Shown: positions 27,923 through 40,891, counted from the stretch's first letter. The stretch is 64,000 bases of DNA from Phycomyces nitens (GCA_022702545.1 JAHRBC010000003.1:6820001-6884000), one strand, 5' to 3'. A program made the numbers and translations. Notes: generated by a model from the letters alone, not told the origin.

Positions 27923-29617
27923 ATGGCAGCAATCGATCAACCTGCTCAAACAACAACTGGACAATTCGGATCAGAAGACCCCAAAATCAAGACACTTATC
28001 ATCGATACCAATGCAATCGTCAACGGTCTTTCCCTGAGAAGTCTTGCCGAGGAGTTTTATACTTGTCCTGAAGTAATGGCTGAAGTACGCAGTAGCCATT
28101 CTCGTGATTTCCTTACTCGTCTTCCCTTTGAAATCCTGATTGAACAACCAAGTGAAGAATCCATGAAGGCTGGTAGGTAAAAAATAATAATATTAATAAT
28201 AATATAAATAAATAAATAAAAAGGTCATAATATTAGCATATTATTTATTGTCTTTTTGAAAACACAATTCTTATAAAGTAAATGATAATAACAACAATAA
28301 TGTTTTATAGTTGTTGAATTCTCGAAAAAGACTGGTGATTATGCCTCCCTCTCTATTCCCGATTTAAAGGTTCTCGCCCTGGCCCACACATTTGCCATGA
28401 AAGCTCCTGGTCATGAAGATATTCGTTCTGAACCTCTCAAGGTAATGAGAATACCTTTCTTATCAAAATACACTAGCCTAATGGGTTGATATTATCCAGA
28501 CCAGACCCACCGGTTTCCTTCCTAGTGCACCTCCACCCGCTCCCACCAAGAAGCAGATGAAGGTTGAGCCAGAGCCAGAAGCAGATGAAGATGGCTGGGA
28601 AGTTGCTACCTCGAAGAAGAAGAAGCCTGTCAAAAAGGGACCTACTCCCAAGAAGGTAAAGGGGCCTGCACCTGCACCTAGCGCTGCCAAGGAAGAAGTA
28701 AAGGAAGCTCCCAAAGAGGAAGTAAAGGAATCTCCCAAGGAAGAAGTAAAAGAAGCTCCCAAGGAAGCTGTCAAGGAAGCTCCCAAGGAGAAAGATCCAG
28801 TTGAATACCTTGTGCAGTCTGTAAACGATGTAATCATTGACGAGAACGTAGACGATGATGACAGTGATGCTGGAGAGTGGATTACACCCGATAATGTCGA
28901 GGAATTCCAGGCTGTACAGCTGGGAGTGACACCCGAGGAAATGCGCAAACCCAAGCGGATGGAGGTTGCCTGTGTGACAAGTGATTTTGCCATGCAGAAC
29001 GTACTCTTGCAAATGAACATGAATCTCGTCTCGGCAGGAGGACATCGTATTACAAAGGTTAAGAACTGGGTCTTGCGATGCCACGCATGCTTCGCGTAAG
29101 TCTGTACTTCTTATCCTGATAGAATATGGATAATAATTCGTATTGTTATAGTGTTACTACAAACATGGAGAAGAAGTTCTGTCCCAAGTGTGGAAATGCT
29201 TCTTTGATGCGTGTTTCATGCAGCACAAATAGCAAGGGACAGATCGTATACTATCTGAAACGCAACTACAACTACAACTTGCGTGGAACAAAGGTAAATA
29301 TATATGCTAAAAGGTCTACACAAGAAAACACAAGACATTAACTGTCAATCAATTATCTCTAGTACGATATTCCTAATCCCAAAGGTGGACGCCAGGTAAA
29401 CAACTTGGTTTTGCGTGAAGATCAAAATGAATATGTCAAGGCCACTCGTGGACACCAAAAGAAGAAACTTGTTGATCTCTTCGATCCTGATTTCACACCA
29501 ATTTACGGTAAAATGGAGACACGGACACCTGGTAACAATATGTACGGCACGGATGTCATTGGCTTTGGCCGTAAGAATCCAAATGCCACCAACAAAAGAA
29601 CTGGCAGAAAGAAGTAA
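27923..29617 (+). CDS. NOB1: 20S-pre-rRNA D-site endonuclease Nob1
   Basis: Nob1 is the PIN-domain endonuclease that makes the final 3' cut of 18S rRNA in cytoplasmic pre-40S particles. The first ATG is at 27923; the frame opens upstream from a TTG. The N-terminal PIN domain shows IKTLIIDTNAIVNG with the catalytic Asp, YTCPEVMAEVRS with the acidic partner, and LSIPDLKVLALAH after the first intron. A charged linker follows, with DEDGWEVATSKKKK and five tandem octapeptides of the KEAPKEEV type (28684-28793). The C-terminal half has EWITPDNVEEFQ, CVTSDFAMQNVLLQMNMNL, and a zinc ribbon formed by RCHAC and FCPKCG, then the NLRGTKYDIPNPKGGR region and a basic tail. Five exons, ending with TAA at 29617. 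This is a confident match over the full family length; the Lys/Glu repeat insert is the only unusual part. Confidence 0.96.
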
Positions 29618-29777
29618 ACTTTTATTAGACCTCTCTCTCTATCTAATTTTATTATATATACATGAAAATATATTCTTTAATAAAAAAAAAGTACAAATAA
29701 AGTTGAAAAATACACACAAATTGACCAAATTCTAGAAAATATATTTTCTAAAGAGTGAAAACCACCATCGATAGTTT

Positions 29778-30340
29778 TTATAAACTTTGTACTGGTACCA
29801 GATTACCTTTTTCTTTAAAAATATCATAATCTAATGTCTTTTTGCTGCGACGGACCAGTTTAACCTCCTGCCAAGGACATTCTAGACTATCACATTCCTA
29901 AATAGGAAATATGTGACAAAAACATTAATTTGTGTGTGTGTTGTTTTTCAGTAGGATCTGAACCTTTTACATATCAGCTTGTAATATTATCAGGTGCAGA
30001 GACAGCTATTCTAAAGGCCTGAATAAGATATTGCAAATGTTTATGCACTTGTCCAAGATAATAGACTAGATTATACTTGGAATCTTAAATAGAGTCAATT
30101 TATAGATCATCAAAATACTTTTTAGGCCAATTACCTAGAGAAAAACTGTAAAACTTCCTATTAATTCCAACCTTTATATACATTGATAACCTTTGTGTAT
30201 ATCAACAGCTATGGATTAAATAATGTGGTAACAAACGCCCAAAAGATCTTCAAATGTCTGCAGAATTAACTTGAGCTCAAGAGTAACAAAAAGCTATAGC
30301 ATAGATGTCTCCTTTATAAACACTCTTTTAATGGTTAACA
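29778..30340 (-). pseudogene. Decayed protein-coding sequence of unknown family
   Basis: On the minus strand a frame from about 30340 to 29990 reads like real protein broken by stops. Recognisable runs include VYKGDIYAIAFCYS, KVGINRKFYSFSLGNWPKKY, YNLVYYLGQVHKHLQYLIQ and AFRIAVSAPDNITS, separated by TGA and TAA codons in the same frame. A clean 120-nt open segment at 29778-29897 follows a TTAG acceptor-like site and ends in TAA; it contains ECPWQEVKLVRRSKKTLDYD. Every stop could come from CGA or CAA by a C-to-T change. I do not recognise the family with certainty. It is probably a relic of a repeated gene or transposon protein rather than a working gene. Confidence 0.45.
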
Positions 30341-33300
30341 ATAATTGGTTGCACTCATCTTTTTATATCTGTAAAATTGGTTAGGGTATAGTCTTATTTT
30401 ATATAATCGATTGAGTTTTTAAACTTAACTGTAATAGCAGATCAAACTTTACCCGAGTATTAGTAGATAAACTAGGACCATTATGCCTTTATTACCATTT
30501 ATTGTCTTTAATAGCATGCTCTGTTGGTACTGACAGACTAGGGTAATGTTATGGGATTGTAGTTGAATAGGGTTCAATTTAATAATTTTAGTATTCACAT
30601 ATGCTCGCTTGTCAAATCTCAAGTCTCACTTCACAATCCCCAACCCTATTGTACTATATCTTTGCTCAGAGTATTGTACAATATAGAAAATCAATATTAG
30701 AGACCTAACTTAATAAATGCTAGATTAATTTTTTCTTGTGCTATATATTACATATATTTATCCAAGATTTTATGCATTTATAATACAATAAATGGATTGA
30801 TGGGACCTTTTGGAGATTTGACTCGATTAATTGGGGTATTTTCCACACATGGTCATATGAGCCTTAATATATCTTGAGTTAAAATGCAACTATATCTTGT
30901 AATTCAAAACTGTGAATGCAAGTGTATGCCTAGTTTGGTCGATAGCTCTAAAGAATTAAGCACGGCTACTAGTTTCTCAGGTCTATTGATTAGATCCGCA
31001 GAACATTAATTTCCAACTATTCCAGAGACTAACTTGATGAATATATTGTGGTACCTGATCTTTTTTATATACGAGATGAACGCGTACAAACTATAAAAAT
31101 TAGCACATAACCCCTTGGCTTAGTGGTGTCAAGTAGGAAAAAAAACTGGCCTTGATTCAACTACAAAATCAAAAGAGTGGGATTGTTTCAAGTACATATT
31201 CTGATATACAGGATTCCCGGTTATTATTTTATTATTATTATTACCTGCCAACTGGATACCTGACTGGTATTATCAAAAGAAGTTCAGGTATCTTCAATGT
31301 AAGTATCTGATATTATTTAATACAACTTTTTTTGTTATGTAATCTTCTTTATCAGTGTACTCCTGACAAATGGTTTGAGTGGAAAACAAATATTTCTGAT
31401 ATACATGAGATCATCAAGTCAAGGATCAATAAGCAAATATAGCCATCTTTATCTTTCGCCCCCCTTTTTTATTTTTAGGCGTAACCTAGATATTATACAA
31501 GGTGCGTATTGACTCTTTGAATTTTACCAAGGAGCACACTGGCTATCATGAGATTATGGGTCTAGATCGAGTAAATTATTCTACGGTATATGATAATAAC
31601 GTGTGTGCAATTATAGATCGATAGAAATGCAAGAATCTCGGTTTAAAGGAACTGCAAGTTTAATAGACATAAAGCGTACTCATTGTTCCAAGGTGAGTAA
31701 AACTTGATAAAACAATGTAAATTTAAATTTGGATTCTTGTCCAAAGATAAATATCCTCTGTTGGGCTTCAGTCAATGTTGGCCTAGATCCCTGTTGGTGA
31801 TAATTGAGTGGCCAATATTGGATTCTACTGCTTTCTATTCTAAAATATATATAACAAATTCATCAAATATATGTGGTGTTAATGTTGACATCTTCTTTTT
31901 TTCTTTCAAAGACGGTGCGCGTATAAATATATATATGTATATATAAAGTCCAATATCTGAATCACAAACAGTCTAGACTGTGGTATTCATACCTATTAGC
32001 CCAACACTTTAAATATACATATTAAGCATAGGATCTAAGCCTTTATAATATTAGTAGTACCAAGGGCTGTTTGGGGCAAGAGAACAAAGCGACTCATGGA
32101 TGTGAGACTTTTTTTAATGCGATTGATGAAATAAAATGGGCCTTGGTAACGCGCCCATTTGAATGTTTTCGGAAATGCGTATAGATCGGCACATTGGTGC
32201 CTTGTTGTACAATTATATGTGTTGAGTGTGATATACGTGTATATACTATTTATGTCTTTTTTATATTCATGAAGTTTTGCAGATTATACTCCTCTTGGCT
32301 CATTTACCTAAAGATCCTTTTGCCATTTATTCATTTTTACCACATTGCTTAAGCTGTAATACAATGTCTTGGAATTCACTGAGATATTTATTGATAGCAG
32401 CAATATCTTGTATAACTATAAAAGAGTTGATGATTTATGCAAAGATAGTTTGGTGTACCAATGTGAGCTTAATACCACTATTACAAAACTATATTATTGT
32501 GCGGCTTTTGATCAAGCAACTGAAAATATATATATATACATGTGCGACAAGGCTTCTTATTTTCATCCAGCTCTTCCAAGATGATAGGAAAAGCAACCAA
32601 TTATTTGGCACTGCTTGGTTTCTGAATCTCAGATTCTCATCTCAAAAAGTACGCTTTGTATTGCCAAAACCATTAAACTGGCAATATGCTTAATACATAA
32701 AAAAACTTTCATTGACATTTCAAAGTCTACTACCCTTGAAAGCCTTTATTTATTAGAGTCAGGAAAAAAAGAAAGTCAAATGACTTGACCAGCACAAAGG
32801 CTAAGGATTGTTGGTGATTCTCGTACACTAATGGCCTTGGATATTCGGTTGACATTTGTATAAGGCAGTAGTTCGTGTTCCTTCCTGAGTCTTAATTGGT
32901 TTGTGCTATGTTTCCGTACAATAGAGATATAGAATCGGTAACGACCCTGCTCGATCTTATTAGCCATGTGCCATAAAATTACAGATTTCTTTTAGATGTC
33001 GTATATTCCTAGTAAACAAGCTTTGAGTAAAATACAATCTGTAAGGCAGTCGAATTTCTACTTAATAAAGATCTTGGAACTATACGTGTGATACAGATGC
33101 AATATGTAAGAACTCGTATACAACAAAGCTGGAACCGGCCTGGTTTTCGGTAGATCTATAATTACATGTTCTTGGCGCTCTTGTATATGTAAGCTACATA
33201 TTAACTATAATTTAGACTATATAAAAGCCCTTTCTCTGAATAAATACAAAAAAAAGTTTATTTAAATATCACAAGATGTACATGGGCTCAAAGTAAAGTT

Positions 33301-33938
33301 TACTTTACAGAAAAATATACTAGAGATACCAAATCAACCTTTTTGGCTGAACATTGATTTCTGCATTAGTACATATAGTGATCCGTTATATCCCAAACTC
33401 AAGAGCTCTAAACATGCTTTGAAAGCCATGGCTTTAAAATTATCTAGAGTTTTATGAATAAAATTATGAATGGCAATAGGCCAGACTGTATGATTTGGCC
33501 CCAATACTTGAGTTGAGCTCTCTACAATCCAAAATATTGGCTCTCAAAAGTGTATGCACAAGTGGCTTTATACAATGCCAAATGTTCTATAAACTCTATA
33601 AGATAATTCTTTCTCACACCCTGTGTCCAATATGCACCAGTTTTTCATTTTCTATATTTGCAATCACAATCCCCTTTTTCTAGTTTCACCTGTACTCCTA
33701 AAATCAATGCCGATTCAACTTTTATCAAAAATTCTCGTAAGCACAAGTGTAACATGGAGCAGTTGATTAAAACTTTCTTTAGCTACTCCAATTGCTGAAT
33801 CCATGGTAACAAGACCCATCTAAATCTAGCCATGTTTCCAGATCCAATTTGAAGAAGAAGAAGAAAAAGTATAAATACTCTTGTTTTTGGTGGTTTGAAA
33901 AAATATCAACTTTTTTTTAAAAAAAAAATTCTCTGATA
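30341..33938. other. AT-rich gene-free region
   Basis: No intact gene is visible. The part next to 30340 may be a further decayed portion of the minus-strand relic. Frames at 31704-31946 and 32277-32693 are low-complexity and show no domain. The final 100 bases hold the promoter of the alcohol oxidase gene, with a TATA box. Confidence 0.5.
33870..33877 (+). promoter_or_regulatory. TATA box of the fatty-alcohol oxidase gene
   Basis: TATAAATA lies 69 bases upstream of the ATG at 33939, directly after a GAAGAAGAAGAAG run. The position fits a fungal core promoter. Confidence 0.5.
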
Positions 33939-36401
33939 ATGACAAAACCTTTGGTTGCCGCCCAGGCCAGTTCTTGCTATTTTGGATCAAACATCAACAG
34001 CACCCGTGAAAAGACTCTCAAAGCAATTCTCGGCACCATCTTGGCCCCATTGACTCCAGAAGAGAAGGCTTCTTTACAAAAGAACTTGTCCGAAATCCCC
34101 AGCGTAAACTGCACCCAGAAAGATATCGATGTAATCTCGGACCTAAGCTTGTCTACTCCTGGAGTCTATGAGTCCTTCCTAAACTTTATGTCCGTCAAAG
34201 TCTTGCCAGAGGATCTTGATGGTGTCTTTGGTCTCCTTGATGCCCTTGGTACACCAGAAGGAACAAAAAGTCTGGCTGGAAAGGAAGCCAAGTTTGAAGA
34301 CTTAAGTCATGATGAAAGAACGGATATCTGTCTTTCCTGGAAATTCTCAAGAGACCCCCAGCTTGTTGGCATCTTCAAGACCTTTTCGACAGCAATCCTG
34401 AGTGCTGCTTACAACATGTCAGATACTCCTCATCAAGCTGCAATGGGTTACCCCGGAATGGATCCTATAAGAAGTGCACCAGGCTATGTCCCTTGTATTG
34501 TTCGAGAGAGATACAATTTCATGACAGAAGAAGAGCTTCGCAACCCTGCCTTGAAGTTTGATGCTATAGTTATTGGAAGTGGAGCAGGAGGAGGTATTTT
34601 GAGGCATTTTTTTTTACATATGGGATATAGAAACTTATAAGAATCCTGGTTTTCAATTTGACTTTAGGCGTGTGTGCTGGCGAGCTTTCTGAGGCAGGCC
34701 TATCAGTACTTGTGATTGAGAAAGGAAAATATTACCACGAAAGTGAATTTTCTTCTGATGTACCAACTGCCTACAAGAATTTGTATCTTCAAGGAGGATC
34801 ATTTTTATCTCGCAAGGGAGAACTTAGTATTCTTGCAGGAAGCACATTTGGTGGTGCAACAACCGTAAACTTTCTCGCAAGCTTAAAGGTAAATAGATGT
34901 GTAGACTCATTCGGATTAGATCTCATCTAACTCGCTTGAAAACCAGCCCCAGCACTTTGTACGTGAAGAATGGGCCAGGATGGGTTTGAGCCACTTTACA
35001 TCCTCAAAGGTACGTAGTCTAAGCAAAGAAGAATTAGAATTAAAACATTTTTCTATATAGTTTTCAGAGGATTTGGACAAAGTCTACAAAAGAATTGGCG
35101 CAGAGACTTCTGGAATCAAACACAATGTACCCAATCAGCTCTTTGTAGACGGTTGCAAGTAAGTCTTTAGATCAAGCAGCTCTTTATTGATCACTGGCTA
35201 TAGAAAACTGGGATGTCACATTGAGGACATTCCACAGAACACAGGAGGGCGGTCCCATGAATGTGGTTGGTGTCTGACCGGATGTAAAGACGGTATCAAG
35301 AACGGTACATCAAATTCATGGCTTCGTGTTGCTGCTGCCAACAATGCTCGTTTTGTTGACCAAGCTACTGTAAGCCGCGTAATTATTACGGATGGAAAGG
35401 CCACTGGAGTAGAATTCAAGATCAATGGATCAGATCAGCCCATCTCCGTCAATGCCTCGCGTATAGTAGTGTCTGCTGGATCATTGCATTCTCCTGGAAT
35501 TCTGTCTCGAAGTGGATTGAAGAACAAGAACATTGGAAAGAATCTTCGTCTTCATCCTGTGGCTGTGGTTTATGGCTTGTTTGAAGACCGTCAGGTTAAT
35601 CCTTTTGAGGGCTCTCTTATGACTGCAGTAAGTAATATAGTAGAATTAGAAATAGGGTGTATTTATGGACTGGATATTATCTGTTGTAGGTGAGCAATGG
35701 TCTTGAGAACCTGGATGGTGAACATTATGGAACCAAGCTAGAGGTTCCTCACCACACCACGGACATGTACATCTTTGGTATCCCTTGGCAAGGAGGCAAG
35801 GAGCACAAAGAAAGAATGCTCAGATTCAGACAGTCCTCATCCATCATTGCCCTTGTCCGTGACAAGGATTCAGTGGGAAGCGTAGAATACTCCAAGGATG
35901 GAAAGGTTATCGTGAACTACAAGTTATCCGATCAAGACAGAAAATCGATTGTAAAGGCAGAAGAGCGAGCGGCTATGATCTTGGTTGCTGCCGGTGCCAG
36001 AGAGATCCATGCTGCTTACTTCTCCATGAAACCCTTTATATTCGAAAAGGATGAACCAACTGAAGTCAATAACCCAAGATTCCTCCAATGGATTGAGGAC
36101 TTGAACAAGGATGGAATGCTCGATAACAGTCTAAACTATTTCTCTGCTCACCAGATGGGAACATGGTAAGTACTTTAGATGTTCTTTGAAATAGATGACT
36201 AACTCTCGATATAGTCGAATGGGAGCTTCTCCAAATACTTCTGTCACTCAGCAAACTGGCGAGACTTGGGAAACAAATAACTTGTATGTGTGTGATGCAT
36301 CGCTCTTCCCAACTGCAAGCGGCGTAAACCCCATGGTAACAACAGAGACCATCGCCGTTCATGTTTCCCGCTCAATCGTCAATTCAACAAAGCTAGCTTA
36401 A
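33939..36401 (+). CDS. GMC-family long-chain fatty-alcohol oxidase
   Basis: An FAD-dependent oxidase of the long-chain alcohol oxidase group, which oxidises fatty alcohols to aldehydes, usually in peroxisome or ER membranes. Seven exons (33939-34593, 34668-34888, 34947-35009, 35061-35158, 35204-35627, 35690-36165, 36215-36401) give 707 residues in phase, the usual size for this group. An N-terminal helical region of about 200 residues carries the LTPEEKASL and SFLNFMSVKVLP stretches seen in these enzymes. The FAD site is DAIVIGSGAGGG, joined over intron 1, with LSVLVIEKG as the second strand. GSTFGGATTVNF, CGWCLTGCKDGIKNGT and the C-terminal GMC block FSAHQMGTCRMG, which holds the active-site His, are present, followed by VCDASLFPTASGVNPM. 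The chain ends STKLA, close to but not a proper peroxisomal SKL signal. Neighbours give no pathway hint. Confidence 0.94.
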
Positions 36402-37584
36402 GGGAGTCCATTGTATATTTTTATCAAGTGTTTTTTTATATAAAAGAAAACATACATTTTTATAATAACCAAGAGCTTTAAGTATTCAGCACAACAGAAC
36501 CAAATAAAACTCTATATAGCAATGTATACATACTTTCTGCAGTTCTTTATACTCTTTTTATTGGCATCAACATTGGAAAAAGTATTGTTGTTTGAGTTGA
36601 ATAATAGTATTCAATACCGGCAAATACGATGCGCTTGCTGAACCAATGCTTCCCCTCCAGAACAATATTTGGTCAATCTAGACATTTCTTTTGAAATTAA
36701 TATTCTGTTCAGAAACCAATTCACCCAAGACCGACAAGGAGTGTACGCTCAACAATCCAGAAAAAAGTATGCCAGTAATGGACTATAAGCTCTGTTTCAA
36801 AGATGAAAACAGCCTTTCTTTAAGAAAAACCAATATAACAAACTAGTACATACACACTGCATAGATATAGTAATCTTTTAAGCCTTTATTTTTACATAAT
36901 AAAATCAACTGTATCTTTCAGTGTTTATGGACAGAGATCAATGTTTTTATATTATCCCCTGGCAAATTGATAGCATGGTGCAAATAGTAGACACTTTAGT
37001 GGTCCGTAATTAGCGCTTATTTTATTATTTTATTGCACTCTAGGATAAGCTTGTGATAATATGGCCTGTTACATAAAGCCTGGAAATGTGTTTGAGGGTT
37101 TTCTAGGTTAGGATATGAGCCCAATATTGGTTTTTGGACTACTTGTCAAAGATAAAGATATAGTGGCATATTTTATCAGCCAAAAACAAAAACAAAAGGG
37201 CTAGAAAGGGCTTTTGTAGACATTCTATTGATAAAAACCTAATGGGATCAATTTTCTTTTTTGGATCAAGGTACAACAGGCGATTTAATATATAAGTTTT
37301 TAGTCTGTGAACCTTTTTTTTTAATTAGAAGGGTTTATCGACTTATGCTATTACCTGCTCTTTGGTGGTTTTCGAGTACAGTATGTATATCAACAATCAA
37401 ACAAGGAACTCTTGCAAGTCAGTAGAGATGTTACTATAGTGTTATTCTGGCATTGCTTTTCTCTCTGTCTCTCTTTGATCATTGACTCTATCATGTGATT
37501 TTCTTTATCAATGATTCATGTCCCATGCCTTGCTTTTACTTTACGTCTCTTTTCACAATACCTGCCTTTTACTTTTGACGCCTT
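36402..37584. other. Intergenic region between oxidase and septin-type GTPase
   Basis: AT-rich DNA of 1.2 kb with no convincing coding frame. It includes the 3' end of the oxidase gene and the upstream region of the GTPase gene. I see no repeat or RNA gene. Confidence 0.5.
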
Positions 37585-39243
37585 ATGCACACACCACTTG
37601 GGATGCCTTACACAGATAGGACTAATCACTCGTTTCAATCTGAGTTTGGTGTTCAGAGTCTAGAAAGCGATGATGAGCGCAACATGGGACCTACACAAAA
37701 TCATGATTCTGATCGATGGAGCAGTCAAAGTCCAGAATCGCAACCAACCCAATGGAATTGCAATTTTCGTTCTGAAAGTAATGAGGACCTCATTGTGCCT
37801 CGACTCAGTCTGCCACATGTTATGGGTGCAGGATTTGGATACCTGAGGATTATCGTCTGTGGTGATTCCGGTAATACCACTACAGACAAACCCTCCTTCT
37901 TTGTTTCTCACATGACAAAGGTATCGGCAAGTCTACTTTAATCCAGGCCCTGTTGAGCTCTCCAGAAGTTCTGTTGCTCTGCGGATTGTCAGCCAATAGT
38001 TCAATGAGTCTATCGTCTACATTGGGCCCAGAAGATACAGAGAAATGCGTATCCGAATACATGGCTAGTACTATGTTGAGTCCAGAATGGGAGAAGAATC
38101 CTTCTAGAGAGAGATATCGCGTGTATGATGATAAGATTTATACCAAGAATCTATGTCTTGTAGACACTCCTGGCTATGGATCCAGTCTGCAAGTAAGTCT
38201 TGATGTTTGATGATAGGGATCACTGATGTTCTACAAAGGCCAATGATGTGATAAAGCCTGTGGTGAACTACATTGAACAGCAATTTGTTAAGACTCGAAC
38301 ACTTCTTCACCCTACCCTGACTGATGTGGACACCGTCTCCCATTTGGTCAATAACCCTTATGGCGCGCATTCACACGTTGATTGTTGTCTTTATCTCACT
38401 CTGGGCCATCTGAAACATGTTGATATTGAATACCTCCGTACCATTCAACCCTTGTGTAATATCATTCCTGTTATTGTTAAATCAGATCTTTTGCAGCCAG
38501 AAGATGAGAAGAAGCTGCGGATTGATGTACTGCAGACACTTAAGCACCATAATATCCACTTTTTTGACTTTGGACATAGCTTTGAAGACCTCTTGCAACA
38601 TGTCCTTGAGTCTGATTTCTCTACTCCCCCATTTACTCTCTCCAACCTCACACGCCTTGATTGGACTGGTACTGAAAACGCCAGTATATCTTCTTCTCCT
38701 GATGGTATCAATGGCGACGAAGAAGACAGCAAACTATCTGCTGACGTACGGCAACTGAACCACCTCAAGGACTGTCTGTTCTACAGCCAAACAGACGCCT
38801 TACGGTTTAGTACAGCTTTAAAATTTTCTGCTTGGAATCAAAAACAATCACCCCCAGCCGAACAACATAGCTTTGGTCCCTCCCCTTATTCTTCTAATCG
38901 GGTTGAAGACTTTTATGCCATGCGGACAAATGACATCAAGAACATCGAGCTCCATATTGCCCATTATGTGAGTGAGAAGCGTAAGGAAATGGAGCGAGAG
39001 ATGCTTGAACGAGAACAGATACTTCGACGAGATCTCAAGTTGGCCAACGATGCTAAGCGAGCTGAAATAGTCTTGAGAGAACTCGGTGGTCTCTTGCATG
39101 TCCAGCCAAGCTCTTTTTCCTACAATCCTTCAAAGAATAGCTGGCTTTCTATACACAGCTACTGGACTGTACTAATGTGTGCCGTATCAGTTGCTGCTGG
39201 CATAGCACTCGAGGCCGCCTTTAAAGGCTGTATTTCTAGCTAA
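37585..39243 (+). CDS. Septin-type GTPase with C-terminal transmembrane segment
   Basis: A 520-residue protein from three exons: 37585-37870, 37921-38192 and 38239-39243; all phases agree. A 50-nt intron splits the P-loop, which reads GDSGIGKST at residues 93-101. The G3 motif is LVDTPGYGSS. The G4 region reads IIPVIVKSDLL, where septins have IPVIAKAD, so the specificity motif is altered but recognisable. HVDCCLYL and HLKHVDIEYLRTI are typical septin-fold strands. The switch region has an unusual Ser/Leu-rich insert. A charged coiled coil (about 421-466, EKRKEMEREMLEREQILRRD) follows, as in septins. The last 30 residues contain YWTVLMCAVSVAAGIALEAAF, a likely membrane helix near the extreme C-terminus, giving a tail-anchored layout. 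Canonical fungal septins lack this. It may bind membranes directly; localisation is unknown. Confidence 0.85.
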
Positions 39244-40891
39244 ATAGTATCTTTTTGTTGTTTTGTTTTCTGTTTTTTTCTTCTCATTCACTGTAGATAA
39301 TTCTCGTTATGATTATGTTTTGCATGCTTTTGCTTTATTGAATTCTTAGTAATCTACCTTTAATAGCAGGTTTGCTCACAATAAACCTTGGTCTGGCTCT
39401 CTTTAGTAACCCAAGGAGATATTCTTGCAATATGAATTGAATCTGGTGAATATGGGCATCAAAAAAGTATACTTTATGCCTTTTGATGATTTATCTGTAT
39501 TGAATAATACCCTTGGACAATAGAAAAATGTCTCTTTGGCGTGGCTCAAGCATATCATATCTGGCATGCATTTAATGATTTTCTGGTCAGATTGGTCCCT
39601 ATCATAACAAGATAAAAAGAACAATAGGTCATTTCTGGTATAAAAAAAGTAATAGTATGACTTGATTAGAATAAGTACAGCTGTATTATATTCCAGTAAC
39701 CCGGAATCTCATTAAAGATACAGTGCTTCCAACAGACTGTCGCAGTCAATCTAAATTGATATCGTATTTTAAGAAACCAAGTGGAAATTGAGAGGCCATT
39801 ATAAAACAAAATTATGTGCGATATACCGTCTAGTAAATGAGCTATTTTTTTTATATAAAGATCGAGAAATGTATGGGTGCGTCATCCGTAGAGAAGCAGA
39901 TCGGTATACATGCTCTAGCCACGCAAAAATGGATAGGTACTATAATATGTATTCAGATCAAAGAACATAAAAAGATTATCGTCAATTTCATTGATACAAA
40001 TCTCTCTGGCAGCTTGAGTAGCTAGGTGACATGCCCCATTTAATATTCCCCACTTGTGCTAATGAAATATCAACTCTAATCCCAAACACAATATCTCTCA
40101 CAAGACCTCTTTCTATATCATTTACTATACAGTTTTACATTCCTTACTGATCTTATAAATATCTCTTGTGATGCAAATAATAAACGATGCCCAATTATCT
40201 TTGTTTCTACCATACTCTTCTTGTCTCTTGTCCCGCCTTATCCAACTCTTGCACTAGGCGTCGCTTTACATGGATGGAATGATGGTGTTTGCTTGAAACA
40301 AAGAGTGGTTCGTCGTGGTGTAGACCTCTATTTTTTTTTTGCCTTGGCAATATCATTAATTCCAAACCATTGTTCTATTAAATTACAGGCTCTGTGTTTT
40401 TATAGACCATGTCAATTGCACTGTAAATCATTTATTGATATATAAGCTACAAATTCTTCATAGAATATACTTGCTCAAGGTTGATGTGGCTGCTATATCT
40501 GATAAACATTCCCGTAGATCTACCATTTTTATAGTATGATGCCCAATTGAACCTTCCGGCTGATTGAATTCTTTCATTAGTTACAAATGTTAGATCCTCC
40601 TATAGTGTTTTGGAAGCTATAGCTCTTATTGGCGTAACACCAGGGGATTCTTGCTGATGTTTGAGTTGTCGAGCGAAATTGATTCCATTTTTTTTTGCGT
40701 ACTGACAAAGTCTTTTTCTGGACTTCTCTGAGCAATCTTTTTTCGCGCAAGAGAAATTTTGTAAACTAGTTGGTCATAGCATCACATAATCATTCAGTGG
40801 ATTGGGTCAAATTGGCACTCTCGTCTTTTCCACAAGACTAAACATTCAGGGATCTCTTGTAGATGGGTTGGGTACTTGGTCGTCATATTCA
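39244..40891. other. Gene-free AT-rich region
   Basis: No supported gene. The frames present are short and unremarkable. It may contain decayed repeat DNA that I cannot classify. Confidence 0.45.

Noticed and set aside
28473..29084. Minus-strand frames opposite NOB1
   Set aside because: Antisense of the Lys/Glu repeats in NOB1; the repetitive Leu/Phe/Ser content mirrors the repeat.
31110..31205. tRNA-like A box (TGGCTTAGTGG) with a weak B-box-like word downstream
   Set aside because: No cloverleaf could be drawn and the B box is poor; at most a decayed tRNA-derived repeat.
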